A stretch of DNA of 64,000 nt from Deltaproteobacteria bacterium (GTDB lineage Bacteria; Bdellovibrionota; Bdellovibrionia; Bdellovibrionales; Bdellovibrionaceae). A model generated the notes under the pieces. That model was not told the DNA's origin, did no database searches, and worked only from the letters and a program-made list of their open reading frames with translations. This document shows, piece by piece, positions 36,147 to 43,636 of this stretch. The DNA is taken from positions 248,001-312,000 of the forward strand of contig JAFLCC010000002.1 of the NCBI GenBank assembly GCA_017302835.1, in the 5' to 3' direction. The position numbers and the translations under genes were made by a program. Position 1 is the first letter of the stretch; each line of letters opens with the position of its first letter.

Positions 36147-36666
36147 AACCCAAAGCCTTTCCTAAGATCGCGAAGGCAGTCTCCACATGGCTAGGCCACT
36201 TTGGGTTGGAATCTCGTTCTTTGACCCAATTGATGGCAGTTTTCAGTTCATCAACTGTAGGTTTTAAATTTCGAAGATCCTCAAAGTCCGGCGTTGTTCG
36301 GTCACAATATGCAAATAGTTTGGATTTAAGCAGATCGTCTCTCCCTAAAACTTGTAGAAAAAGAGCTCGGCCATGATACAGAGGCTGTACTCGGTTCCTC
36401 CAGCCTTTAGGAAGATCTGTTTTTAGGGATTGGGGGCCGTTATTCAACCAACTGATATCAAGTGCGAAATCTAGCCTTTTCGTCGCGAACTCCTTAGATG
36501 CGATTTTAATTTTTTCTGGAATTTCAGGATCAAGACAATCCACGTCTCTTGTTTTGCGAGAACTGATATCCAGAATATTAAGCGCAGCTCCACCAATAAT
36601 AACAGCTGCAAAATTGAGATTTTGGCTTTCTAAATATTTATCAAACTCAATAATGACATCTTTCAT
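36139..36666 (-). CDS. Nucleotidyltransferase-fold protein (DUF6036/AbiEii-like, possible toxin)
   Basis: A 175-residue protein. 'VIIGGAALNIL' followed by 'RKTRDVDCLD' is the minimal nucleotidyltransferase active site: the GG loop, then the D-x-D pair near residues 41-43. 'KRLDFALDISW' could supply the third acidic residue. The lower part, 'VLGRDDLLKSKLFAYCDR' and 'DFEDLRNLKPT', matches the 'R..DL...Kl.a..dR...D..Dl' pattern of DUF6036/AbiEii-type proteins. Relatives act as nucleotidyltransferase toxins or as tRNA/protein modifiers. It is the first gene of a two-gene unit. No ribosome-binding site precedes the ATG; the promoter lies so close that the message may be leaderless. Confidence 0.78.
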   Translation of the reverse strand: MKDVIIEFDKYLESQNLNFAAVIIGGAALNILDISSRKTRDVDCLDPEIPEKIKIASKEFATKRLDFALDISWLNNGPQSLKTDLPKGWRNRVQPLYHGRALFLQVLGRDDLLKSKLFAYCDRTTPDFEDLRNLKPTVDELKTAINWVKERDSNPKWPSHVETAFAILGKALGYE

Positions 36667-36671
36667 CAGTC

Positions 36672-36702
36672 ATATTGTACCATACAATATATAAAGAATC
36701 AA
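36672..36702 (-). promoter_or_regulatory. Promoter with palindromic operator for the nucleotidyltransferase/HTH pair
   Basis: On the minus strand, a -35 TTGATT (36697-36702), a 17-base spacer and a -10 TACAAT (36674-36679) point at the ATG only 8 bases downstream. A perfect 8-bp inverted repeat with 3-base spacer, ATATTGTA/TACAATAT (36672-36690), covers the -10 and part of the spacer. A protein bound there would block the promoter. The short gap to the ATG leaves no room for a Shine-Dalgarno site. Confidence 0.7.
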
Positions 36703-36802
36703 AAAAAACAGTATTATCAATACTAACCATTTGGTTTTATTTAGTTTTTAATAGTTAGTGACGGTTATTGCTTAACTTTTCAAATCTCTACAGTGAAAAA
36801 CT

Positions 36803-36839
36803 TAAAGTAATACTTTATATTAAAGTCAATTTAAATTGA
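36803..36839. repeat. Cluster of short AT-rich palindromes
   Basis: Three overlapping inverted repeats follow one another: AAAGTA-a-TACTTT, ACTTTA-tat-TAAAGT (36812-36826) and the perfect 14-mer TCAATTTAAATTGA (36826-36839). They abut the DUF4097 scar. They could be an operator, a recombination site or the remains of a promoter; no gene starts directly from them. Nothing else is seen between 36703 and 36802. Confidence 0.6.
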
Positions 36840-36873
36840 AGGTTCTGGCGACATGAAAATTAAATCTTACTAA
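36835..36873 (+). pseudogene. Last 12 codons of a lost DUF4097-type gene
   Basis: Reading + from 36835 gives I-E-G-S-G-D-M-K-I-K-S-Y-stop. This matches the end of the intact DUF4097 gene 2 kb away (38210-38932), which closes K-T-G-S-G-D-L-N-I-K-S-Y-stop, in 9 of 12 positions. The DNA is also alike (ggctctggcgat.tgaa.attaaatctta.taa). A stop lies just upstream in frame, so nothing functional remains. This is the tail of a second gene copy whose front was removed, probably when the neighbouring pair was inserted or by recombination. Confidence 0.65.
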
Positions 36874-36905
36874 AGATCCCAAGATTTGGGAGGAATGATA
36901 CCAGA

Positions 36906-37148
36906 TCAATCAATTTCATGAAAACGACAAAAGGCTATTTTTCCGCTTAGCTCGTAGTCATGTATTTGCTGTGCCTTGAGATGGTGTGAAATAATATATC
37001 CTATAGTGCAAGCTTCGTCAGAAAGTTCATCTTTTCTTTTAAAGTGGGAACAATCTTCACAAGACCATCGGTGATCGAATTTTAAATAATCGCTAGGATT
37101 GACATGATCTTTTTTTATGGAGGGGGTTAATCGTTTGGGTGTTTTCAT
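36906..37148 (-). CDS. Small four-cysteine protein
   Basis: An 80-residue soluble protein. Four cysteines are arranged as 'CEDCSHF', then 'EACTIGY', then 'AFCRFHEID', that is C-x2-C-x(12)-C-x(27)-C. This is suitable for a zinc ion or an iron-sulfur cluster; several histidines (SHF, SHH, FHE) could add ligands. The N-terminus is basic (MKTPKRLTPSIKKDH). I do not know a named family. A weak AGG lies upstream of the ATG. The clean C-terminus on a cysteine motif argues that it is a real gene, although it is short and stands alone. Confidence 0.6.
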   Translation of the reverse strand: MKTPKRLTPSIKKDHVNPSDYLKFDHRWSCEDCSHFKRKDELSDEACTIGYIISHHLKAQQIHDYELSGKIAFCRFHEID

Positions 37149-37183
37149 TAAGTAAACCTACTTCTTTATATTAATTTAACGGC

Positions 37184-38020
37184 TCAAAATGGTTTGGTTG
37201 GAGTTACTTTGGGCACGAAAAGAACTCCATTAGCCTGCTCAGCGAAAATAGTACTATTAATATTTACTCCATTGAACTGAAAGTCATGTGGTGTTTTTAA
37301 TTCCAATGGAAGCCCTCCAAGCATTGGCACTAAAACTGGCTTATCTGGACTGGCTTTTAGAAATTTTGCGTTAAGAGATTCATTGTTTAAATCGATGGAG
37401 CATTCCATTTGTGGACATTCGGGGCCGGGACCTCGTGAGCCGCCACCATATAGCATCCAAATTCCGAAAACTTGCAGGGGTGGCTGAGTCGCCGTCCGCG
37501 TGCTATTCAACTGACGAATTTTTCGCCAAAAAGCCTTATTGCCCTCGATCCATTGAAGCTTGCCTTTTTTTATCTCATCGCTCTGAGCGGTCCCAAGCAA
37601 ACCTTTTGGGAGGTCTCTTTGTGTGATGACTTCTGACAAGTTTCCGAATAGTGCTACGGATTTGAGAATTTCTTCATTACCCGTCATTAAGTATTTATTG
37701 ATACGACGGGCATCACTTCGGCCCATTTCTATAGCTTGGGTGTGATAACCTTTTGAGACATATCTTTTAATGAGCTGATATTGATATTGAAGTTTTTCTG
37801 TTATGTAATGATCGGGCTCGCCTAAAAACAAAAGTCTCTTCGTTACTATCATTTTATCAATTGAATTAAGGGCTGTTGAAGTTGAAAGGTCCTCAAGATG
37901 ATCAAAGTAAATTCCATTTTTTTGAATCCAAGGATTAAATTCAGGAGAAATGGCAAAGCTAGTGTTCGTATTCGAAATTGAAATGATAAATACGGATACT
38001 GCAAATGCCTTCCATCCCAT
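37184..38020 (-). CDS. Exported erythromycin-esterase-like protein, short
   Basis: A 278-residue protein when started at ATG 38020, placed directly before the signal peptide 'AFAVSVFIISISNTNTSFA'. A longer ORF begins at 38104. The segment 'LLFLGEPDHYITEKLQYQYQLIKRYVSKGYHTQAIEMG', with 'RSDARRINKYLMTGNEE' after it, matches in pattern the N-terminal part of the erythromycin esterase/EreA-like fold: GE..H...E, then a long helix, then 'E....A..in.Y+.tG'. That fold normally spans about 400 residues, so the second half is reduced or different. The family includes hydrolases and many uncharacterised members. Export makes an antibiotic-resistance role unlikely. Confidence in the family is moderate. 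Confidence 0.55.
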   Translation of the reverse strand: MGWKAFAVSVFIISISNTNTSFAISPEFNPWIQKNGIYFDHLEDLSTSTALNSIDKMIVTKRLLFLGEPDHYITEKLQYQYQLIKRYVSKGYHTQAIEMGRSDARRINKYLMTGNEEILKSVALFGNLSEVITQRDLPKGLLGTAQSDEIKKGKLQWIEGNKAFWRKIRQLNSTRTATQPPLQVFGIWMLYGGGSRGPGPECPQMECSIDLNNESLNAKFLKASPDKPVLVPMLGGLPLELKTPHDFQFNGVNINSTIFAEQANGVLFVPKVTPTKPF

Positions 38021-38209
38021 AATCCAATAACAGTATATTTCCACGGTTTCGATATCCACAACTTTCTTTCGTACTTGAAAATATTTTAATGTTGCGTAGA
38101 ACATATTACAAATAAAGACGCTTAAGTGATTGATATTTTTTTAATCGTCGTTTATGAGGAGTACGAAATAAGATTAATCTTTTTCAAAATAGTCAAAAGA
38201 GGTAGATAA

Positions 38210-38932
38210 ATGAATAAAGTTGTTTTGATTCTAATTTTTTTAATTGGGTGTTCTGCTTTTGCTACTTCCGAGTCCAAAGAGTTTGAAGTAAAGGACTTAA
38301 CTGGCGTTTCAGTTGAGAATACTTCTGGAAAAGTTTTTATTACCGAAACAGATGGTTCAAAGGCCTATGTTGTTGCTACTAAAAATAAATTTGGTGATAA
38401 ATGTAAAATGACGGTGGAGCGGTCTGCAAATAAATTAGTTATAAAACTTGAAAAGACAAGTAGCTTTTTCTCAACTGAAGAGTGCAATGTTGATTTTCAA
38501 GTAAAAGTACCTAAGAATGTGGATCTGGACATAGCCTTGGGATCAGGTAATGTTACAGTTAAGGGCATTCATGGTGATTTGGCATTTAAAATCGGCAGCG
38601 GTGATATCTTAGCTGATGGAACATTTAGAAAAATTAGCGGCTTTTCAGGAAGTGGAAAAATCTCACTTAGAGGCTTGATTGGTGGTGGAGAGCTTAAAAC
38701 TGGTAGCGGGGACATGGATCTGACCTATGCTGCAGTTTCTCTAAATGGTGAACTTGATTTAAAAACAGGAAGCGGTCGGACTTCAATTTTGTTTCCCAAA
38801 GGAGCAAAGATTAAAACAAATTTTAAAGCTGGTAGTGGCAAACTCAGCAATGAGCTGGGTGATACCCCTGAGGCTTCATTTAAAGTTTCAATGAAAACTG
38901 GCTCTGGCGATCTGAATATTAAATCTTATTAA
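38210..38932 (+). CDS. Exported DUF4097-type repeat protein
   Basis: A 240-residue protein with signal peptide 'VVLILIFLIGCSAFA' and SD GAGGT. A cysteine is present in the signal ('LIGCSAFATS'), so it may be a lipoprotein. The mature chain is a beta-helix of the DUF4097 (putative adhesin) type. Seven 'GSG' turns recur about every 18-22 residues (ALGSGNV, KIGSGDI, FSGSGKI, KTGSGDM, KTGSGRT, KAGSGKL, KTGSGDL). Members are envelope-associated; their molecular role is not settled. It lies upstream of the histidine kinase with 110 bases between. A remnant of a paralogue is found at 36835-36873. Confidence 0.82.
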   Translation: MNKVVLILIFLIGCSAFATSESKEFEVKDLTGVSVENTSGKVFITETDGSKAYVVATKNKFGDKCKMTVERSANKLVIKLEKTSSFFSTEECNVDFQVKVPKNVDLDIALGSGNVTVKGIHGDLAFKIGSGDILADGTFRKISGFSGSGKISLRGLIGGGELKTGSGDMDLTYAAVSLNGELDLKTGSGRTSILFPKGAKIKTNFKAGSGKLSNELGDTPEASFKVSMKTGSGDLNIKSY

Positions 38933-39042
38933 GAATTTAATCTTTCGTTCGTTCAGTAGGCTTAATCGGCAGTTCGGTTCTTTCGCGAGAAGTTACATAA
39001 AAAATAAACCAAGGAGCACCTTCTTTCTAAGGGGAAAAAATA

Positions 39043-40173
39043 ATGGAACGACTCAAAAGATTTTTTGTATTTTCAAAGATCTGCAGTTTCAAAGATCGCC
39101 TCAATAACTATCTTAGGGTCGTTTTCATTTGGTGTCCCATCGTGACCGTCTTGTTTATTTTTGGTTTCGGAAGCATCGACAATTTGGCCCGTAGATTTTC
39201 AATTTCAATGATCATTTCTACAACAGTGGCAACCTCTTGTTTTTTTGGTTCTTGGCTGACTAGCGATCTTTACAATAGCTATCGACGATGGCGTGGCCAA
39301 GAAACCAAAAAAGTTAGTTTCCTATGGGGAGTTTTTTTAGCTTATCCTTTTCTTCTTCCTGGTCTCTATTTTGGATTTATCTTCGCAGGAGCGTTTGGCA
39401 CAGCCATTGGTCACACCTGGGACCCACCTAGCTTTCAAGACTATAGCTCCGGTGTGATTTTTGGAATAATGGTTTCTGGCCTATTCTCACTTTTTGAGGT
39501 CGTACGGGAATCAAAGCAGGCAAAGAAAGCTGCCGAACTAAAATTTCGCACCCTCGAAAATGAAAATCTCAAAGCACAGATTTCTGCTTTGACAGCTCAA
39601 ATGAATCCACATCTTCTTTTTAACTCACTCAACACTATCGCATCGACGATCACGACGGATCCAAAGTCTGCCGAAGAAATGGTTGTCCAGCTATCCGAAC
39701 TCTATCGCGGGATATTGAAGTCGGCTAAGGATGAGGTGCACTCTCTTGAGAATGAACTCTGGCTCTGCCGATCCTATTTAGATATTGAACAAAAGCGCTT
39801 CGGCCCAAGAGTTGACTACAAGATTCTCGTTGCTGAGACCATCGATCCAAAAAAAATGAAAATCCCCGTTTTACTTATACAGCCCCTTGTCGAAAATGCA
39901 GTGAAGCATGGTATCTACCCTAAACGCGACGGAGGAGTTGTTTCAATTGATGTAAGAAAAACTGATTCTCATTTTGTAATCAGCGTGATGGATAATGGAA
40001 TTGGCATTCAATTTGAGAAATCCACAAAGGGGACAGGCTCAGGCCTTTCGAATTGCGAATCCCGAGTAAAGCTGAAGTATGGAGCTGAATCCAAATTTAT
40101 TTTTTCAAGAAATGATAAAAATGAAACAACAGCGTGCATCCATATTCCATTGAAAGGAGCGGCCTTTGGCTAG
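39043..40173 (+). CDS. LytS/YehU-type sensor histidine kinase
   Basis: A 376-residue membrane kinase of the His_kinase (PF06580) class. About four membrane segments lie at residues 25-45, 55-72, 92-115 and 130-150. A short coiled linker follows. Then comes the phosphoacceptor motif 'LKAQISALTAQMNPHLLFNSLNTIAS', with His near residue 193. The ATPase domain has 'LLIQPLVENAVKHGI' (N box), 'ISVMDNGIGI' (G1) and 'GTGSGLSNCESRVKLKYG' (G2). Such kinases pair with LytTR response regulators, normally the next gene. Here the next gene is only a stub (40166-40225), so the kinase has lost its local partner. AAGGGGA precedes the start. Confidence 0.93.
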   Translation: MERLKRFFVFSKICSFKDRLNNYLRVVFIWCPIVTVLFIFGFGSIDNLARRFSISMIISTTVATSCFFGSWLTSDLYNSYRRWRGQETKKVSFLWGVFLAYPFLLPGLYFGFIFAGAFGTAIGHTWDPPSFQDYSSGVIFGIMVSGLFSLFEVVRESKQAKKAAELKFRTLENENLKAQISALTAQMNPHLLFNSLNTIASTITTDPKSAEEMVVQLSELYRGILKSAKDEVHSLENELWLCRSYLDIEQKRFGPRVDYKILVAETIDPKKMKIPVLLIQPLVENAVKHGIYPKRDGGVVSIDVRKTDSHFVISVMDNGIGIQFEKSTKGTGSGLSNCESRVKLKYGAESKFIFSRNDKNETTACIHIPLKGAAFG

Positions 40174-40225
40174 AACCTTTATTGTTGATGATGAAATTCC
40201 TGCCATTGATCGACTGAGCCAGTAG
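40166..40225 (+). pseudogene. Response-regulator gene cut after 19 codons
   Basis: Directly behind the kinase, with AAAGGAG (40153-40159) as ribosome-binding site, a TTG start gives M-A-R-T-F-I-V-D-D-E-I-P-A-I-D-R-L-S-Q then TAG. This is the exact opening of a LytTR-family response regulator ('.+.LIVDDE..A.+RL...'), including the paired Asp residues of the receiver domain. It overlaps the kinase stop by 8 bases, as is normal for such pairs. No continuation is found in any frame of the next 40 bases before the convergent gene. The rest of the regulator (about 220 residues) has been deleted. Confidence 0.75.
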
Positions 40226-40263
40226 TTTCTTTTTGAGATTAATTTATTCAAATTTATTGGTTT

Positions 40264-40794
40264 TTAATTATTGCATTCTGATATATAAATTTTTTCTGGA
40301 TTCAATTTTTTAGACTCGAGCCAAAATTTGATCTGTGATTTAACGAGATCTGGGTATTCACCACATTTAAAATTTTTAGAGGCTAGGAAAAGTTGTGGTG
40401 CTTTATCAAATTTCCCCTCGTAAATAAAATGTATTATTGCCATCACAGAAGTCTTCCCTTTGGAATCTGCAAAATAAAATCCTTTTTCATCACAACTGTG
40501 TTGCCTACAAGCGGTCAAAACGATTGAATTTTCATTGGGAGAAATACTCTCATCAGGTGGGCCTCCTAAAACGGTTAATAGGGCATCAGACAAACTACTT
40601 TTCTTATGTCTTTTTTCAAAGCCGAAATCTTCCCTAAAGGTAGGCAACTCTGCTTTCAAAAAATTTAACTTCTTTAGTTCTCTAATTACCGAATTAGTAC
40701 TTTTTCCTTTTGAAGACTTTACCCACTCCCAGCTGATTTGGGCGCTTGATAGACTTTGAAAAAGAATCAAAATAGTTCCAAAATAATATTTCAT
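40264..40794 (-). CDS. Uncharacterised exported protein
   Basis: A 176-residue protein with signal peptide 'FGTILILFQSLSSA'. Four cysteines lie in the second half (ACRQHSC, FKCGEY, SECNN), likely two disulfides. It has no known motif; the central 'GFYFADSKGKTSVMAIIHFIYEGKF' looks like a beta-hairpin plus helix. It is the gene that now borders the truncated response regulator, convergently, 38 bases away. The 282 bases between it and the next gene (40795-41076) hold only one 8-bp hairpin, TTGAAATT/AATTTCAA (40864-40885). Confidence 0.65.
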   Translation of the reverse strand: MKYYFGTILILFQSLSSAQISWEWVKSSKGKSTNSVIRELKKLNFLKAELPTFREDFGFEKRHKKSSLSDALLTVLGGPPDESISPNENSIVLTACRQHSCDEKGFYFADSKGKTSVMAIIHFIYEGKFDKAPQLFLASKNFKCGEYPDLVKSQIKFWLESKKLNPEKIYISECNN

Positions 40795-41076
40795 GATTTA
40801 ATTGAACCAGGATGTAAAGGCTCGATCAACAAACAAATACTTAAATGGCGGAAAGACTTTCGATTGAAATTTTTTTGAATTTCAAAGCTTCTTTCTTCCA
40901 TTCTTTAAACTCAGTAAGAAATCTTTTTGTTAATCAACTTAACTTCGACCTCGATAAATTGCTATGAAGCCTTCAAATGAAAAACAAAATAGCTATTGAG
41001 AACTGCTGGCAAAGTTATAAATTTTTATTTCAGATTTTCACCATTGCGAAAAATAATTCCTTTTTATAGAGCCCCG

Positions 41077-43296
41077 CTAATCCACAAGACTATTGTCACT
41101 TTCAAAGTCTTCATCTCCTATTTTAGGATTGTTAATGCATGTTCCTCTATGCCAACAACGTTCCGGCCCGCAATCACATCCACCAGTCATAGCGGCCCCG
41201 CAAGCAGACGGAAAAACTTGATCGAAACAATTATCAACGCAGGTACTTCCAAACACCACATACCTTCCTCCAACGCGCTCACATTCGTTTTTTCTATCTG
41301 GCAAGATCGATGCCCAATCTGCGACAGGCCATCGGCAGTCTTGGCCATCTGAAATTCCTCCGGTGTTTACACAGGTTCTAAAATCCAAGGGTATTCGAAC
41401 TCTATTTGCAGCAACAATCAAAGGATTCTTTTCGAGATTTAACAAGACTTGCTGAATATATTCAGCATTCATATTTTGATCAACGATAAGAAATATTTTA
41501 CTATGTTCGCGTTTTGATTTGAAAATCTTCAGCTTATTGTTGGTTAAGACAGAATTGACATCTTTCACCCTTGCATCTGACTTAAAAATGACCCTAAAAA
41601 GGGAAATATGTTTCTTTGGGTCGAGATTTTGAGATGCCACAGGGCGCTCACGGAAATTCACAGTTGACTGCTGCCACAAATGAGTTTCAGGACCAGGCAA
41701 CATGCCGTTGGGATATTTAAAATGGGAAGAATCAACACACTGATGATCCCTGCAATAGAGATTTTCGAGGCGCTCAGGGTGAGTCCAATAAGAAAGTCGA
41801 TCCTTACTGTATCCGACTTTAGATAAGCGGGAAAAAAGTTGTTCTTCATTTTTCCGATTGAGGAAAAAGGCTCTTTTGCCAAAAAAAATGATGTTTCTTC
41901 CGCAGTCTGAGGTCTTTTGGCAAGAATTGTTCTTTGATAACTTCAAAGCCTCTGCCATTAAAAATTCTTCCGATCCAGCCGCAAACTCGAGTTGAATATT
42001 TTCATTGGCATCTCTGAGGTGCTCACAGTTCGAAGTCAAGGGCAAACTCATTTCCGTAAAGTCCCTCAAGGGATTTTCTGTATATAGTAAAATTGGAAAA
42101 ATATCTATTTCATTTTTAAGTTTCGAGTATGTTTGATCTAGATCTCCTTCAAATATTTTTCTGACTTTAAACTCTCTTTTAAAAGCATAGGATCCTTTCA
42201 AATACTTCTTCTTGAGTTCAGCAATAAATCTAATGCAATTTCTTTCATTAGCAAGGTTCTGATCCCGAAGAGCTCTTACTTCTGCAATACTATAGTTTCT
42301 CGCAGAAACGCGAAAATGAGTCTCATCCTTCCACTTCACTCTTACAAAATGCGCAATGGAAGTTCGGATGACCTCTTTTTCCAAGAAATCGGCCAGAACT
42401 AGATTCCCTTTGCTTTCAAAAACCACAGTTCTTCCTGATGGTGATAGACTCAGAAATGAGCTTGGTGGCCCCATTGCTTCAACACACTTATGAATCAACT
42501 CATTAAGATGTAACTGGCAGATTTTCGTACGATCCGAACCCACCTTCGTTTGCCAAACAAAAAAGTCTTCTGAACTTGCAAACTTTGTTGTTTTATCCAA
42601 ATTTTGGATCGACCCTTTAGGCTTTCCATTTTTTTCGAAGAGAAATAGAGTTTTCTTTGAACTCTGATTTAAAGGTTCAACCTGAAAATAATATCGAAGA
42701 CCAAATAATTGAGCTCTTTCTTTATCATAGGGAATAAAAGGTTTTTTGGAGTTGAAGGGCACGTACGACTCCATACTGGTCTGCGACTGATTAAAAGCAC
42801 CACTCACTAAAGGTTGTTTTTGAACTTCTCTAAAGACGAGCTTGGCTAAAGCGAGCTTGGGATCTGCTTTGGCTGGTGAAGGTGCAGATTCATTTCTGGG
42901 TTGGACCGTTCCCGAACCTTCATTGAGGATTTTGAATTGTTCCATTCCAGAAATTGTTCCCTGGCCTTCAATCGCATATACTTTCCCTGTAACAGGTGAA
43001 TGAACACCCCTAAATTCCACTCTGCAGGAGGGCATTTTATCGTCAATATCAACTTCAAATAGTCCTTCAATCGATTTTGGAATCCTGTAATCAAGGTCGA
43101 ATAGATCAGTCGGACATTCATTGGTCGCAATCCAAGTTGCCATCGATTGTCGAAAAATTTCACGCAAAGTCACTTGGACCTGTTTTTCGATAACATCAAC
43201 TGAAAGAGGTTGAGATGGCACCATCTGGGAAAAAGCGGGATGTATCAAAAAGAACTGAGCACATTGAAAAAAAAGAGCATATAATAATCGATTCAT
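41077..43296 (-). CDS. Large exported cysteine-rich protein of unknown function
   Basis: A 739-residue protein when started at ATG 43296, placing the signal peptide 'LLYALFFQCAQFFLIHPAFS' at the front. A GTG at 43320 is the alternative. The middle (about residues 170-320) has strands with turns like 'LSLSPSGRTVVFESKGNLVL', suggestive of a beta-propeller blade. The last 110 residues are dense in cysteine ('DNCFDQVFPSACGAAMTGGCDCGPERCWHRGTC' contains eight). The 'CDCGPERCWHRGTC' stretch looks like a small disulfide knot. I recognise no family. It diverges from the 985-residue surface protein and may share its control region, so both may act at the cell surface. Confidence 0.7.
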   Translation of the reverse strand: MNRLLYALFFQCAQFFLIHPAFSQMVPSQPLSVDVIEKQVQVTLREIFRQSMATWIATNECPTDLFDLDYRIPKSIEGLFEVDIDDKMPSCRVEFRGVHSPVTGKVYAIEGQGTISGMEQFKILNEGSGTVQPRNESAPSPAKADPKLALAKLVFREVQKQPLVSGAFNQSQTSMESYVPFNSKKPFIPYDKERAQLFGLRYYFQVEPLNQSSKKTLFLFEKNGKPKGSIQNLDKTTKFASSEDFFVWQTKVGSDRTKICQLHLNELIHKCVEAMGPPSSFLSLSPSGRTVVFESKGNLVLADFLEKEVIRTSIAHFVRVKWKDETHFRVSARNYSIAEVRALRDQNLANERNCIRFIAELKKKYLKGSYAFKREFKVRKIFEGDLDQTYSKLKNEIDIFPILLYTENPLRDFTEMSLPLTSNCEHLRDANENIQLEFAAGSEEFLMAEALKLSKNNSCQKTSDCGRNIIFFGKRAFFLNRKNEEQLFSRLSKVGYSKDRLSYWTHPERLENLYCRDHQCVDSSHFKYPNGMLPGPETHLWQQSTVNFRERPVASQNLDPKKHISLFRVIFKSDARVKDVNSVLTNNKLKIFKSKREHSKIFLIVDQNMNAEYIQQVLLNLEKNPLIVAANRVRIPLDFRTCVNTGGISDGQDCRWPVADWASILPDRKNECERVGGRYVVFGSTCVDNCFDQVFPSACGAAMTGGCDCGPERCWHRGTCINNPKIGDEDFESDNSLVD

Positions 43297-43636
43297 TTCA
43301 TTTCTCACTCTTTTCCTCACCGCTCCGTCATAGGCGGAGGATCCCTGATCGAAGACTCGAGGGCAATTGCCAAGTTGATTCTATCGAGAGCTTTTGATAC
43401 TCGCAAGCAGATAAAGTATATACCTCTAACACAAATGTAAAAGTTCTGAATGATCCAAGAAACATAAAGAAAGAAAGTTAAATCGATCTGCCGTTTTAGG
43501 TTGAGACACGTAATAAGTTCAACATAAAAATGTAAAAGTTTATCCTGTTGTCATTGTTGGTGATTTCTTAGTCCAAATTGTTGATTTCTCAAATAGATAC
43601 TTTTGTTTAGTCTGAATCAGTCGAAGAAGACTCTGT
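43297..43636. other. Divergent control region with direct repeats
   Basis: No gene is seen in these 340 bases between two divergently transcribed surface-protein genes. A 13-bp exact direct repeat, AAATGTAAAAGTT, occurs at 43433-43445 and 43528-43540 (95 bases apart, the same orientation). A looser pair, ATTGTTGGTGATTTCT (43553-43568) and AATTGTTGATTTCT shortly after, follows. A small hairpin CTCCG/CGGAG lies at 43323-43339 in the leader of the minus-strand gene. These could be sites for one regulator serving both genes. Confidence 0.55.
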
